From Chamaecrista fasciculata (Eukaryota > Streptophyta > Magnoliopsida > Fabales > Fabaceae): 64,000 nt of DNA. The DNA is taken from the NCBI GenBank assembly GCA_003254925.1, contig QANZ01018310.1, forward strand, positions 1-64,000, in the 5' to 3' direction. The position numbers and the translations under genes were made by a program. Shown one piece after another: positions 12,001 through 23,773 of this stretch. Position 1 is the stretch's first letter, and every line of letters begins with the position of its first letter. The notes under the pieces are model-generated. The model had not been told where the DNA came from, searched no databases, and was given only the letters and a program-made list of their open reading frames with translations.

Positions 12001-15000
12001 GCTCTAGATATTCTTTTGTAGCTTCATCAACATTGACCTATTAATCCCATGTAAAAAGATAACTCATATATCCAACCAGGTAAAAATATAATACACCAAT
12101 GTGGCTTATGAAAAACAACCATCCGACCAGTTCACAGTAATTCAATGGACGCAAGGCAGTAGCACTAAGGCCCCAAGGTATAGCCAGAACATACTTCTCT
12201 ATTGAAAAAGTTCCATTACACTTCCTAATACTAACTACACAAATATTTAAAAACATACAATACTATATGTAATCCCCACACAAGCTTATTTGAAGGTGGG
12301 AAAAATGAGTGAGACAGCTCATAAAAAAATTTTGCAATTAAATTATCTCCTAGAAGAATGACTAGGTTGATGTTCGAAGCAGTATGAAAAGCAGAAGCGC
12401 TTCAAAAAACTGGTATCAAGAAAATTCGTTCACAACTTTGAAGTCAAATACTCAAGTATAAGCACAAAAACAAACATGGTCATTCCTGTAACTCATCCAG
12501 AACGGTGACTGGGTTGAGTCTACAAGATCAATAGAAACAAGGCTTAACCAGCTAAAAGAAACTGAGGATCACTTTTTTGCATCAATATTTCATGCAAACT
12601 AGAATATTTCGCGTCTTGGCATTCTTTATAAGACTGCATATACAGTATAATGTAATACAATCTAGCACTCATAGGATAATTTGGTGCTCATGTGATGAAA
12701 TGAATAGTCCTATCAAGACAGGACTTTCTATAAGCTGTCACCAAATAACGCCACAATATGAGGGATGATAAGCCCTAATATGTAATCATTTATGAGGTGA
12801 TCCAGTATAAATTAAAAAAAATAAAACTGCTTTACTCAACAAATAAAAAAATCATAACACAATCAAGCAAGCTATTCTATTCTAGACAATAAAACAAACT
12901 ATTCTAAATGCTACAATAGAACATGTGAAGACCGGATAGAGTTATACTTGTACCTATTCATGATGATAAGTAAATAGCATGCCAAGAAAAGAAATTTTTC
13001 AATAATGTTTTGATATTGCAGTAAAGCAAATCAGTGAGTATTGAGATAACACACAGATTTGAGAAAAAGTAAGTAAAGATAAAGACATACCATTAATTCT
13101 TGCCCGTCAACATTCAATTTAGTAAGCAAACGTAAGGCTCGAAGGACCCCTTCCGCAGACTCAAACTCCCAAAACCCAAAGCCTTTAGGAGTTCCATTTG
13201 TTGGATCTTGAGGACGTTTCCAACTCTTGATAGGTCCACATAACTTCAGAGAAAGAACATAATCAACACAAAGATTTAAATATAGGTCTTCAAGAACATA
13301 TATGGAAAGATGGAGCAAGAATCACAAAAGTTAACCCATCTAGACTCGCTCCAAAAGAGGGAACAAAAAATTATAGCAATTTACCTGCAGCAGTGAAAGC
13401 ATGAATTCATTTTCCACTGTTTTTGCAATTTTTCCAATATAGACTGTAGTTTGCAGTTTCTCAGCTGGAGTAATGCTAGGAGCAACCATTGGTCTAACCA
13501 AAGGTGGAATGATAGGGCGAACTCCAGGAATCCCCGCAACAGGTGGGCGTGATACAGCTGGAAGCACATTAACAGCTCCTGGAGGGCGCATAGGATATGA
13601 AGGACGAACCATAGTTCCATATAGAGGGTAACGAGGGATTCCTGCATAAATGCAAACAGACAACTATGCGGGTATATCAGAATAGATCATAAATGGATAT
13701 GGTAATAATAGCTATTCATAACAGCACTTTAGATATAAATGTCAAAAGGAATGTGACAATAACAAATGACTGTTGTTACCACACATCAAAAGCATAATAT
13801 AGATGGCAGCACAGCCAAAAATCACCAGCTGAAATAACACCTGAAGCAGAAATTTAGAAATACCATCGAGTTTGAAATTATCAGCTATGTAAAAAGGGCT
13901 TACCTTTGTCTGATCACTTGCAACATAGCAGGCTTGTCAAACTATCCCATCCACCAATTGCAAATAAGTAACATCATGAGACGTCCAACATCTCATGTAT
14001 GCAGAATTTAATAAGACGAATTCTAGTTGAATTAAATTTTCTTTTTATACATATCAATTGTTAGCAACCCATGATGCACCAGAAAAACAGGAAAAAGAAG
14101 AAAGAAACAAAACCACAATAGAGAAAAAGAGAATTGAATAGATTGCAATACCTTAGGACACAAGGCCAATGTGCATTCAGTTGCAAACACGGTCAGCTTC
14201 TGGAATTCATAAAATCATTGAAGGAAAAGTACTCTTATAACTAGCATAAAGTAGCCCACTATGAGGATGACACAACCATATATTGTTTAGAATGACAAGA
14301 TAACATAGTTTTCCACGGTTAATATCTCTGTGTAAACTTCCTTTCCAATTTTAGTAAAAGACAGGCAAGTAACCAAGCAAATACGTGCATACCAAGAAAG
14401 AGTTGTAGAGGGAGATCTTTAAGCAATATGAATGAAGCCTTCCAATCTTTCTCAGTGTATTCAATCAAGACACTGTAGGAGAAAACATCCTGTCATCGAT
14501 ACCCCTTATCTAACCAACATGAACTTTCTAAATCTCCAAATTTATCTAATACAAACTCTTCCCCACTATAAATCATACCTTAAATTCATTACAAAGGAAT
14601 AATACTTGATAAGCCTTCCTTCATTTTATTTCACTAATACACAATAATCTCGATAAGTTCAAAGAACACCAAGAGATTAATAAGTGTCAGCATGTCAGGC
14701 ACACGTCTGTACTTCTAATTGTTCAGCCAGCTAAACTAGCAATGGCGCAAGAAATAAAGCATCAAAATCAAATCCATAAATTCTAAAATCAAAACCTTAC
14801 ACTCTCAAAGTCAATGCGTATGTATATTCACATAAACAAACAAGAAAATTCAGATAGAAGGATGATGAATATAACATAAACCCACCCGGCATGGTCCCTT
14901 GCGGAGCTCCAGGAATGCCGGCATACCCATTTGGCATCGGCGCATAGGGTCTCAAAGCTGGATTCGGCGGCTGACCAGGTGGAATCTGATAAGGCATCAT

Positions 15001-15474
15001 CATCGGCTGCATCGGCGCAGGCGGCACCGACACCGAAACCGCTCCGGTAGGAGCACCGGGAGTCATTGCGGAGGCAGAACTTACACCAGGCGGCTGAACA
15101 CCGGGATTCTGATAGCTAATGGCGTTAGGTATGGGAGAGAACTGAGGAGTCTGAGGATTTACTGGCCTGAACGATGGCATAGCTGGAGGAGGGACAACGA
15201 TTCCGCCTGAGACTTGGGGTGCCGGCCCAACCCCCATCGCCGCGAATGAAATAGAAGGAGGAGGCGGCGTAGATACTAATTGTGGGTTCGAATTAGGGTT
15301 TAGAGCACCGACGGGAGGCGCAGATGACGATGCCGGAGTCGAGGATAGAGGAGGCTGAATCGTCGGCGGAGGAACGGGATCGGGTTTATTCTGATGGGAA
15401 TTAGGAGCAGCCAAATCGGAGTGTTGCGGCGGGTTGGGTTCTGGGATTGCAGGAGACGAGGCGGAATCCGCCAT
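9095..15474 (-). CDS. RBM25: RBM25-like splicing factor (RRM + PWI; 7 exons, 982 aa)
   Basis: Exons in transcript order are 14886-15474, 13385-13641, 13091-13243, 11620-12037, 10733-11407, 10042-10649 and 9095-9343; phases agree throughout. The N terminus (about 1-250) is Pro-rich. An RRM follows at about 261-335, with RNP2-like TVYIGKI and RNP1 KGFGFWEF (302-309). A long charged middle has Glu/Arg/Lys repeats and RDRDR stretches, typical of RS-like splicing factors. The C terminus is a PWI domain with the PWI tripeptide at 909-911. This order matches U1-associated RBM25 (yeast Snu71 family). Arabidopsis RBM25 (At1g60200) binds HAB1 pre-mRNA and tunes ABA signalling. It should act in the nucleus. 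The introns between exons 1 and 2 (1.2 kb) and exons 3 and 4 (1.1 kb) are the largest and show no obvious insertion. Confidence 0.93.
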
Positions 15475-15779
15475 GGGAGGAGAGATTTGTGGAAGAAAGA
15501 GAAGATCAGTGAAATTGGGGGTTCTTTCTTTGTTTCTTTCTTCTTCAGAAATCAGAACTGGTTTTTCGTTTTTGTGTTTGATAAATGGTGTAACTTAATT
15601 CTTTCATTGTATCCATCCCTATGTGCCCTAGAGAGATTTTGTTTGGTAAGCAAACTGCGTGTGCTACTCCTTCGCTACACCTTGTAAGAACCTATCACAA
15701 TTTGACACGTTTGCATAATATTTTTAATTAAAACAAAAATGTATATAAAGTTCTTTTATATTCTTTTCATTATATTTGT

Positions 15780-16975
15780 TAGCTATAAGTTTTACTTATA
15801 TAAACAAATTTATTTAATGTATCTTATCGGTCATATGATTATAGACTCTAATAGTGAGAGATTCTCAAATAAACTTTATATGTCATGATTATTGTAAAAA
15901 CAAACAACTCTTCTTTAATTATTTTTTTTTAGATTTGCAAATAAGTGCATATTGTTGTATTTTTTTTTTTTTGAACTGATGCATATTGTTGTATTGAGTA
16001 AAGAACATCTAACATATTGAATATTGTTGATTCCAATATTAGAAAATCTTAAAGAAGTGTTACAAGTTATTTCTATTAGTAGTACAAGTGATATTGATCA
16101 TGATATTGGGAAATTATTATAAAAGCATTACATATTATAGTTGTTGCTTTTAGATTTAAAAAAATGCAAATTATTATATTGAGTAACAAATATTCAATAA
16201 ATATTCAATACAAAAACGTCGATTCTAATAATACGAGATTTTCAAATAAGTGTTACAAGTTATTTTTACCAGTCGTATAATTTATTTTATCATTCAGATG
16301 GCGTTAACTCTAATATCGTGGGATTTTCAATAAGCATTACATGTTATGATTGTTGTAGAAGTAGACAACTCATCTTTAATTAAATATTATACTTTTGAAT
16401 TTATAAAGAAGTGTATATTGTCATATTGGGTAAAGAACATTCAACACAATTCACATCGATTATAATATTATAAGTTTCTTAAATAAGTGTTACATGTTAT
16501 TTTTGCCAATTGAATTTATTTTATCACTCAAGTGACATAAATTCTAATATTGTGAGATTATTAAGGAACGTTACATGTTATGATTGTTGTGAAAGTAAAC
16601 AACTCATTTTCAAGTAAATATATTGTGGGATTATCAAGTAGCGTTACATGTTATGGTTGTTGCGAAAATAAACAACTCATCTTCAAGTAAATATTATGCT
16701 TATTATTTGCATATTAACAATTGGGTAAAAAATATTTAATACAATAGACATTAATCCTGCTATTATGGGATTTTCAAAGAAGCATATTACATGTTATTTC
16801 TACCAGTCATACAATTTGTTTTATTGTCTATGTGATATTGATTTTGATAGTGTGGGATTCTAAATGAAAGGTTGCATGTTATTTTGTCTTTAAATAAAAA
16901 TTTTGCTTTCAAAATTACAAAAAAAATGCATATTGTCATATTAGATAAAGAATATTTAATACAATAGTTCCATCA
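15780..16975. repeat. Degenerate tandem repeat block (units about 190-300 bp)
   Basis: A composite motif recurs: TGTTAC(A)AGTTATTT, then CAAGTGA-like, TCTAATATTGTGGGATTTTC, GCATTACATGTTATGATTGTTG, AACAACTCATCTT, and ATTGTCATATTGGGTAAAGAA. The TGTTAC..GTTATTT element starts near 16058, 16251, 16489 and 16785, giving spacings of about 193, 238 and 296. Copies differ by many substitutions and partial deletions, so the array is old. It has no coding capacity. Confidence 0.65.
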
Positions 16976-17313
16976 ACAATGGGTGACAATGGCTCACATC
17001 GACAAAGATGATGAGTAACAATGTGGATACCATGCTTAAGGACTCATTTCAATTGTAGCTTGAGTGCTGACTATCTTACCAAGATTGCTATTACTTAGGA
17101 GGAAGTTTGATTTGGATTAGGTTTCCATATCTTCCATTCTTCCTAGCCCTTTTACTAGATTTGGATGCTAATTCTATTCCAAAAGTGTGATTGGTTGATT
17201 GGGCTCGTTTGTCCTAGTTTATGTTTATGGCTTTTCTTTATTTGTTCATGAGCCTTATGTATATTTTTTGGGCTTTGCCCCTTTTTAATGATATTGCATT
17301 GACAAAAAAAAAA
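16976..17313 (+). mobile_element. Probable LINE 3'-end remnant
   Basis: This is non-coding sequence ending in GGGCTTTGCCCCTTTTTAAT, a short spacer and an A run at about 17304-17313. A CTTTTTAATxATATTGC-type ending before poly(A) is typical of plant L1-like LINE 3' tails. It is separate from the coding LINE remnant that follows and probably a different truncated copy. Support is resemblance only. Confidence 0.35.
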
Positions 17314-17459
17314 TCTCTTCCATTTTAGCCATTTATTAAATGCCTCAATATAAATATAATTTTTGCTCTAAAATAATAAATTAACATATCAAAACATTTT
17401 ACTTGTAACAAAGAAATTGAATTTTCATTATTAATTTAAATTATATTAATGCATAAAAT

Positions 17460-19010
17460 ACTTTGATAAGAAACAAAATTAACTTTGAGAAGTCTTTGGC
17501 CGTCTTTAGCCCAAATACTTCAAGAGTTTTCGAAAAGTTCATAGCCAACACTCTAGGAGTGAAGGTCACAAACCAGGTAGGAAAATATATGGGTGTGTTG
17601 GTGGATGGAGATAATGTAATAAAAGAAAATGGGGCAGGTCTCATTGATAGATTGAAAGGCAGACTTCGATGATGGAAGGCCTCGCTTCTTTCTCAAGCTG
17701 GGAGATGTACTCTCATTAAATCTGTCCTACAATCTGACCTCATATACAAGATGTCGAATTTTCAGCTCAGGAAGAAAGACGCAGAGAGAATGAATAGTGT
17801 TATTACATGTTTCTTTTGGGTTTTAAGGGTGACAAGAAGAAGATACATCTTTTAAAGAAAAATGTTATGAGGAAACATACAAGGGATGGGGGATTAGGTT
17901 TGCGAGATCTTAGTCTTGTTAATTAAGCTCTCTTGTCAAAGCAGATTTGGAGAGCGGTAAGTAAACCTGACTCCTTGTCGTCACAGTGAGTTATGCATAA
18001 ATATATTAAGAAAGACTCAAATTTGGAGTTCAAGAATTCTACTCTTGAATCGGCCTGCTGGAAGAGTATGAGGATGAATGCCCACTTGATTAGAGATCAC
18101 TTGAGGTGGCAGGTGGGCAATGGACGTACTATCGATACTGCTAGCAAATTTTGGATTCGCCATGCATATGTTGAAAGAGGCATGGCTCGTGTGGCTGATT
18201 TGTTTAATGAAAGAGAAGATGCTTGGGATATGTCTAAAGTTCTAAATCTTTAAAACACAATTGGTGTGGTCGAAAGCAAGAAGTGGTGTATACACCGTCA
18301 TTGATGGCTACAATTTACTTGCTCATGACATGTATGGAAGTGATGGGAAAATTCAGAATTTTCCTTGCAAGACTTTTTGGAAGGTCAAAGCTCCCATGCC
18401 TTCTTATGTTCATATGGAAGCTCCTCAACTTGGCCATTCCGTGCGGTGAAGTTCTCAAGATTCATCGTGTGTCGGGTCAGTTCCGTTGCCATTTCTGTGA
18501 CTACCCTAAGGAATCCATTTATCACATTTTTAGAAGTTCTGTTTTTGCCAGAGTAGGTTTTTAGTAGAATCTCAAAGTGTCTAATGCTTGGTTTCCATAG
18601 AAACAGAGATAAAGTTTGGCTTGTTGCTGTCTAATTTAGGTAAGGAGTGGCTTTTAGATGGACTGGGAGAAGTTTGGATGCTCACACTTCTAAATCTCTG
18701 GCATTGCTGATTTTTATTAGGGATCTTTTTATTGATTTTTTAATCTAACCCCTAATCTTTGTGTAGGTATCCCTTCTAAATTAGTTGTTAATATTTTGGG
18801 TAAGGGTGTGAGTTCTACTGAGGAAAGGTTGATAAGGGATGACATAATAGGACTCATGGGACATTGTAAAATCTCTTACCTTTTATGGAGGTAATGACTT
18901 TGTCAAAAAAGTTTGGGGTGGTGCTTCAAGTTATTATTGTTATCACCTACTATTTATATCTCTTTACTTTATAATTGTTCCTTTTTAACAAAATAAAATA
19001 AAATAAAATT
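17460..19010 (+). pseudogene. Decayed LINE (non-LTR retrotransposon) reverse-transcriptase/zf-RVT remnant
   Basis: Broken reading frames spell the C-terminal part of a plant LINE ORF2. 17463-17672 has INFEKSLAVFSPNT and GKYMGVLV, as found after the RT catalytic core. A shifted stretch to about 17940 resembles the KASLLSQAGRCTLIKSVLQ block. 17993-18253 has LRWQVGNGRTIDTASKFW. 18283-18560 covers a zf-RVT-like region with FRCHFCDYPKESIYH. In-frame stops and frameshifts separate these pieces. The copy ends in an A-rich tail of AAATA units at about 18989-19010. The RT catalytic core and endonuclease are missing (5' truncation), so the copy is inactive. Confidence 0.8.
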
Positions 19011-19559
19011 AATATCCTATATAGACAACTCTCTGCAGTGGAGAATAAAATATACCTTAAAAAAAAGTTAAAATACAATTTTGATTTTTTATTTTTTATC
19101 AGGTTATAAATTGAATTCTTATTTTTTTTTTCTTTTTAAAAATGTAATCTTTTATTCTTAGTTAGGTGATTTAGTTTTATAATTTTCTTTTTTAGATGTA
19201 ATTTCATATTTTGCTAAAGGTTCTGCTATTAGTTTCGGTCTACANTACCATACCAAACACATGAAAATCTTGGAATCCGTGCCCTTTTACATTGTAAAAC
19301 CCATTTACATTGTACCAAACGGACCCTAAGTAAGTGTGATGTAAAGTAAACAGCTAAAGATGTGGGGAGCAAAATTGCAAAAGAAAGAAAGATATAGGAC
19401 CAAAATGTTGAGTCCGTGACTGTGTGTTGGTTGGGTTCGCGTTCTGTGTGATCGGCGGTATTGGCTGTGTGTTGTTCAACCACCGATGGAGTAAGGCGAA
19501 GCCAAGAAGCGTCAATTCTAGCTTGAGTTGACTACTCTCTTGACGATTCACCATCGCTC
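19011..19559 (+). other. Upstream region of the SUMO protease gene
   Basis: Intergenic, A/T-rich to about 19230, then more balanced DNA up to the start codon at 19560, likely core promoter and 5' UTR. There is one N at 19246. No specific regulatory motif is convincing. Confidence 0.5.
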
Positions 19560-22500
19560 ATGCATCTCCTCAACCCTTCTTCTACCAAATCCACCGATTC
19601 TCAAACACAATCCTCCGCTATGGGAATCGACCCCTCCCTTGATGGCTTCCAACATTTCCGCGATCACGAGCTTGAGGAATCGATTAAGAGCAAATTACGC
19701 ACCTTGGAAACATTAGCTGGGAAATTGCCTGACAGGGGCGAGAAGCTTCGAGCCACAATCGACCGCTTTCAGGAAGAGCTGGCTCGCCGCAAGTTGAGAG
19801 CTCCCGAGAAGGTCTCATTATTTTATTCTATTTTTCTTGTCTGTTCTTGTGAAAGCTACCCCACCAAAAATAATTAAGTGTTTTCCCTTAAGTTTCCTTC
19901 TTCTTTTGCTTCTCCGTGATCATCTCTCAGTGTATGCGTTGTTTCTTTAGAGACCTAGCAGCTGTGCTTTGAAGTATTTTTGTTAACACTGTGTACCTTT
20001 CACTGTTGTTGCTTATTTCTGTTGTGAAATGTGTTTTTGATTGTGTTGCACTGAGTTGGTTTTACTTTTATGAACCGAATATTATTCTGTTAGTTATGTC
20101 GCGGATTTTATAGCATGCGCTTCTTGTTTAATTGTCTGGTTACTTATTTATTTCTCTGGTATTGTATTTGCTTTCTATTTTTTTTTTAAAAAAGAAAATC
20201 ATCACCATTTTATTATATATAGGTCTAAGTAAGCGTTCTTTTGCTTTCACAACTGTTACTTATTTCCATAGTAAAACATGTTCCTGGGGCACCTCACAAA
20301 CTCATTCATAGTCCAATCAGGAACATCTGATAAACTTGGAACAGATTCATTCTTTTTTCTAGATCATATTTTGGGTGATTATTATAATATTAAACTGATT
20401 TGGTTTTACTTTTATGAACCATATATTTGTCAGTGACAGTGATTTATGCTAAACACTTCACAAATTTTACAGCCTGCCATTTCTTGTATTATCGTTTGGT
20501 GACTTCTTTATTTCTCTGGTATTGTACTTGCTCTCTATTTTTTTAATAGAAGATCATTAAGACGATTTTATTATAATGGTTTTATTGTTCTTATGTGCAT
20601 ATCTTTCATTGTGCCTATTTCTTCTCAGTATAATTACTTTTGCTTTAAATTTTTTCTTCCTCTGTAGAACAGGAAGTTGAAGAGAGTGAGAAGCCCAGAA
20701 AAGCTACAACCTCAGGTATTGTTGGTGAGGTTTTGATTTTGATTGTTGGTATTAGCTGGTAGCATTCCATTTTATTGAAGGTGTTGGAGTATTTAATTTG
20801 TAGTCTCAGGTTGGATTAATTGGAAGCAAAAGAATGGATTGGCTGATAGTCAAAGCTTGGTAAATGCTATCCATAGGGAACCTAATAATGTGATGTTTCT
20901 CAAAAAATGGCTAAAAGGGATCAAAATTGATTAATAATGTTTTTAATTCTTCGTTGCCAATACAATGTGGCACATAGATTAAGCAATGGTGTTTGTGGGT
21001 TGAGCAGGTCATATTATATAATGATCCTTTGGAAAAGGAAAGTTAAGACATATTGAGTATGTTTATGTTGTATACTGTGTCTATTTGGTTATTTGTTGGA
21101 CTAAGATGAGAATTTGTCATTATCAGATTATGAATTGAGCACCAAACCCTGATGTTTGTAGTGTAAAGCAGGATGTAGCGTATGATTAAATTTTCTATTT
21201 ACAGGACAAATGTCTAAAGAAACTGACTTTTTTTGGGTAGGGGTATCTAATGGATCAAGACAAGAGAGTACGTTACCTCAAGCACACTCAGAATCCTCAT
21301 TTGCATCTCTCTTTTGTAAAAAGATGGAACAAGATGTAAGGTCCTTAGCCTCATATGTAAAAGTTTCTACTAGTCCTCTTTAACATTCTTCTTGTTGCTT
21401 TTATCTTATTACACTTTGGTAAGCAGACTGATTGTGGGGCAGTCGATCCATGCAAGAGAGAGTTGTTGCCTCTCAAGCATTGCGACAACCAGAAAATGAG
21501 AGACAATGGAAACTTTTTACAGAAGGGAAAAAAGAGAGACCGATCGCCTTCAAGGCAGTTGTCACTTCAATGCCCTGGCAATCTTTCCAAATGTGACACC
21601 TCTAATGATGAAAAAAGGTGTGGAACAGTATTAGTCCATACACCACTAACTTATATGTATGATTGTATATCTGTAAAGCATGGACATTGCCATACACTCA
21701 TGTCTTGCTTCTATATGGATATGTTAGAATAATTTTCTTTTTTGGCTCAAACTTGCATTAGACATGAGTTGCACATATCTGACCCAAGAAAAGTGAAGCC
21801 CCAATAGATTGAGAGCTTTCCCCCCCCTCTAAACAGTTAAACATCCTTTCATTTTATAATAGTGTTAGGTTCTTAGATTGTATGATAATGTTAATAGTGT
21901 TTTTCTTTGGAAATAGATTATTAATAGAAATTTTAGAAAGTTAGGATGTGAATATGTTACATACACTAAACATATATACAAATTTTGTGTTTTATGTTTC
22001 TTTTTTTTTTGAAAAAAGTTTATGTGGTAAACATGTATTCTGTTGTGTGTCCATGCTTTGTAGGCGTGTGTGTTAAAGGGCTAGGTGAAGATAAATTGTC
22101 TTTAAGACATCTTAAACCTAGATAACTGCATCTATGACCCAAATTCTCCTGTGATAAGTAATTATGCTCAGATATCATCATTTTCTATAGAAATCACTCA
22201 TAGGATTTTCTTTGCTCTGCCCTTTTCTACTTGAGATGAAGCTGGTGCCAAAAATATGTTTGTTTTAGTCTCTAATTGGATTTTCTGAATGAATGAATTG
22301 ACTGTGTTGGTCCCCCCCTCCCCACCTGGCAGGATGGATGCATCTCCGGTAATTCAATTGGATGTTTCAAGATCGAGGAAGGTACAGTATCTTCTATATT
22401 CCAAATTATGACCATTTTTGGGTGATATCAGTTACAGTTTGATTATTGTAGTGTCTATGGTCTATCAGATCCTGGGCTTTAGTTTTCACTCACAAGTAAT

Positions 22501-23742
22501 AGCTGATAATTGAGATGATTTAAGCAGGGTCAGGCCATTGTTCTTGATGATGAGGATGAAACACATAATCTGGAGAAATCATACCAAGAAGACAAACTTG
22601 CCGAACAGTATGAGAATTTCACTTCTTTGATGTGTTTATCTTATCATTCTTATTTTGATTGTAGCATTTTGCCTATAGTTTTTTAAATCAATTAATTTTT
22701 CTGGCTTTTTTCAGCCTGAAAGAAGCCAAGATTTACTATCCATCAAGGTACTCTAAACTAAAAGAGCAACACTGGAGATATAATATTTAATTTTCTAGAT
22801 CTATTCTCTGTTGCATGACCTTTTACTTTCCGTTGTAATGGTTCAGTGATGATCCAGAATGTGTTGAAATTTGCTATGCGGACATAGATTGCCTTGCCCC
22901 TGAAGGCTTTTTATCATCAACTATTATGAACTTTTATATACGGTAAGTGTATCTTGGCCTTCCCCTCTTTTTTAGTTTTTCTGACTTTGTATTTGAAATA
23001 GTGATAGAATGGTTCGTTGGCCTTATCCTAAATTCTCTAACATGTTTAAATTTTCTTTGTTGAATGTATTTGAGCTTAATAGGTGGAGTTTGATGATGCT
23101 TGACAAACCAAACTAGATTTATATGTCTGCCAATATGTTTGCTATTATCAATTTACAATTATTACTTATTATATATAGAAGGTATTATTATTTGTTATCT
23201 GCCATTGTCCTTTTAGGCTTTGTCATGTTGAAAACTTGAATAATGAACACTGTAATACAGGAATTGTTCTTTTGACGTAGTATTTTTTTAAGCACAAAAT
23301 GTATGACTTATTTTATTTGACTAGGTATCTGCAGCAACAAGCGTCTTCAACAAATAGATCAATATCTGACTATCATTTTTTCAATACATATTTCTACAAT
23401 AAGCTAAAAGAGGCTGTTTCCCACAAGGTAGTAAATTTTCTTCTTGCTTGCAAGCATAATTATATTTATATGCATGCACATAGATAGTTTCCTATTTTTG
23501 TGGGAAAGTTGTGTTGTTCAAATTGAAGACTTGTGACCCACTTGCAGTTTGCTGAGTTTTGAGTTTTGATTGATGAGTTGTCAGTGCTATAAATTATTTT
23601 CTATCAAATATGCTTTGCTTGGTAATATTCATGTTCTCCTTGGAGACGAGGAAAATAGTAATTTGCATATATATATATGCACTATCAAATTATAATGGGG
23701 GAATACACTGAACATGTGTTTAAAAAAGTAAATTGAAAACTT

Positions 23743-23773
<31 letters not shown>

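Noticed and set aside
20668..20715. Alternative exon 2 start of the SUMO protease after GTAG (20668)
   Set aside because: It gives a phase that hits a stop in exon 3; the acceptor at 20671-20672 gives a continuous frame into the conserved exons.
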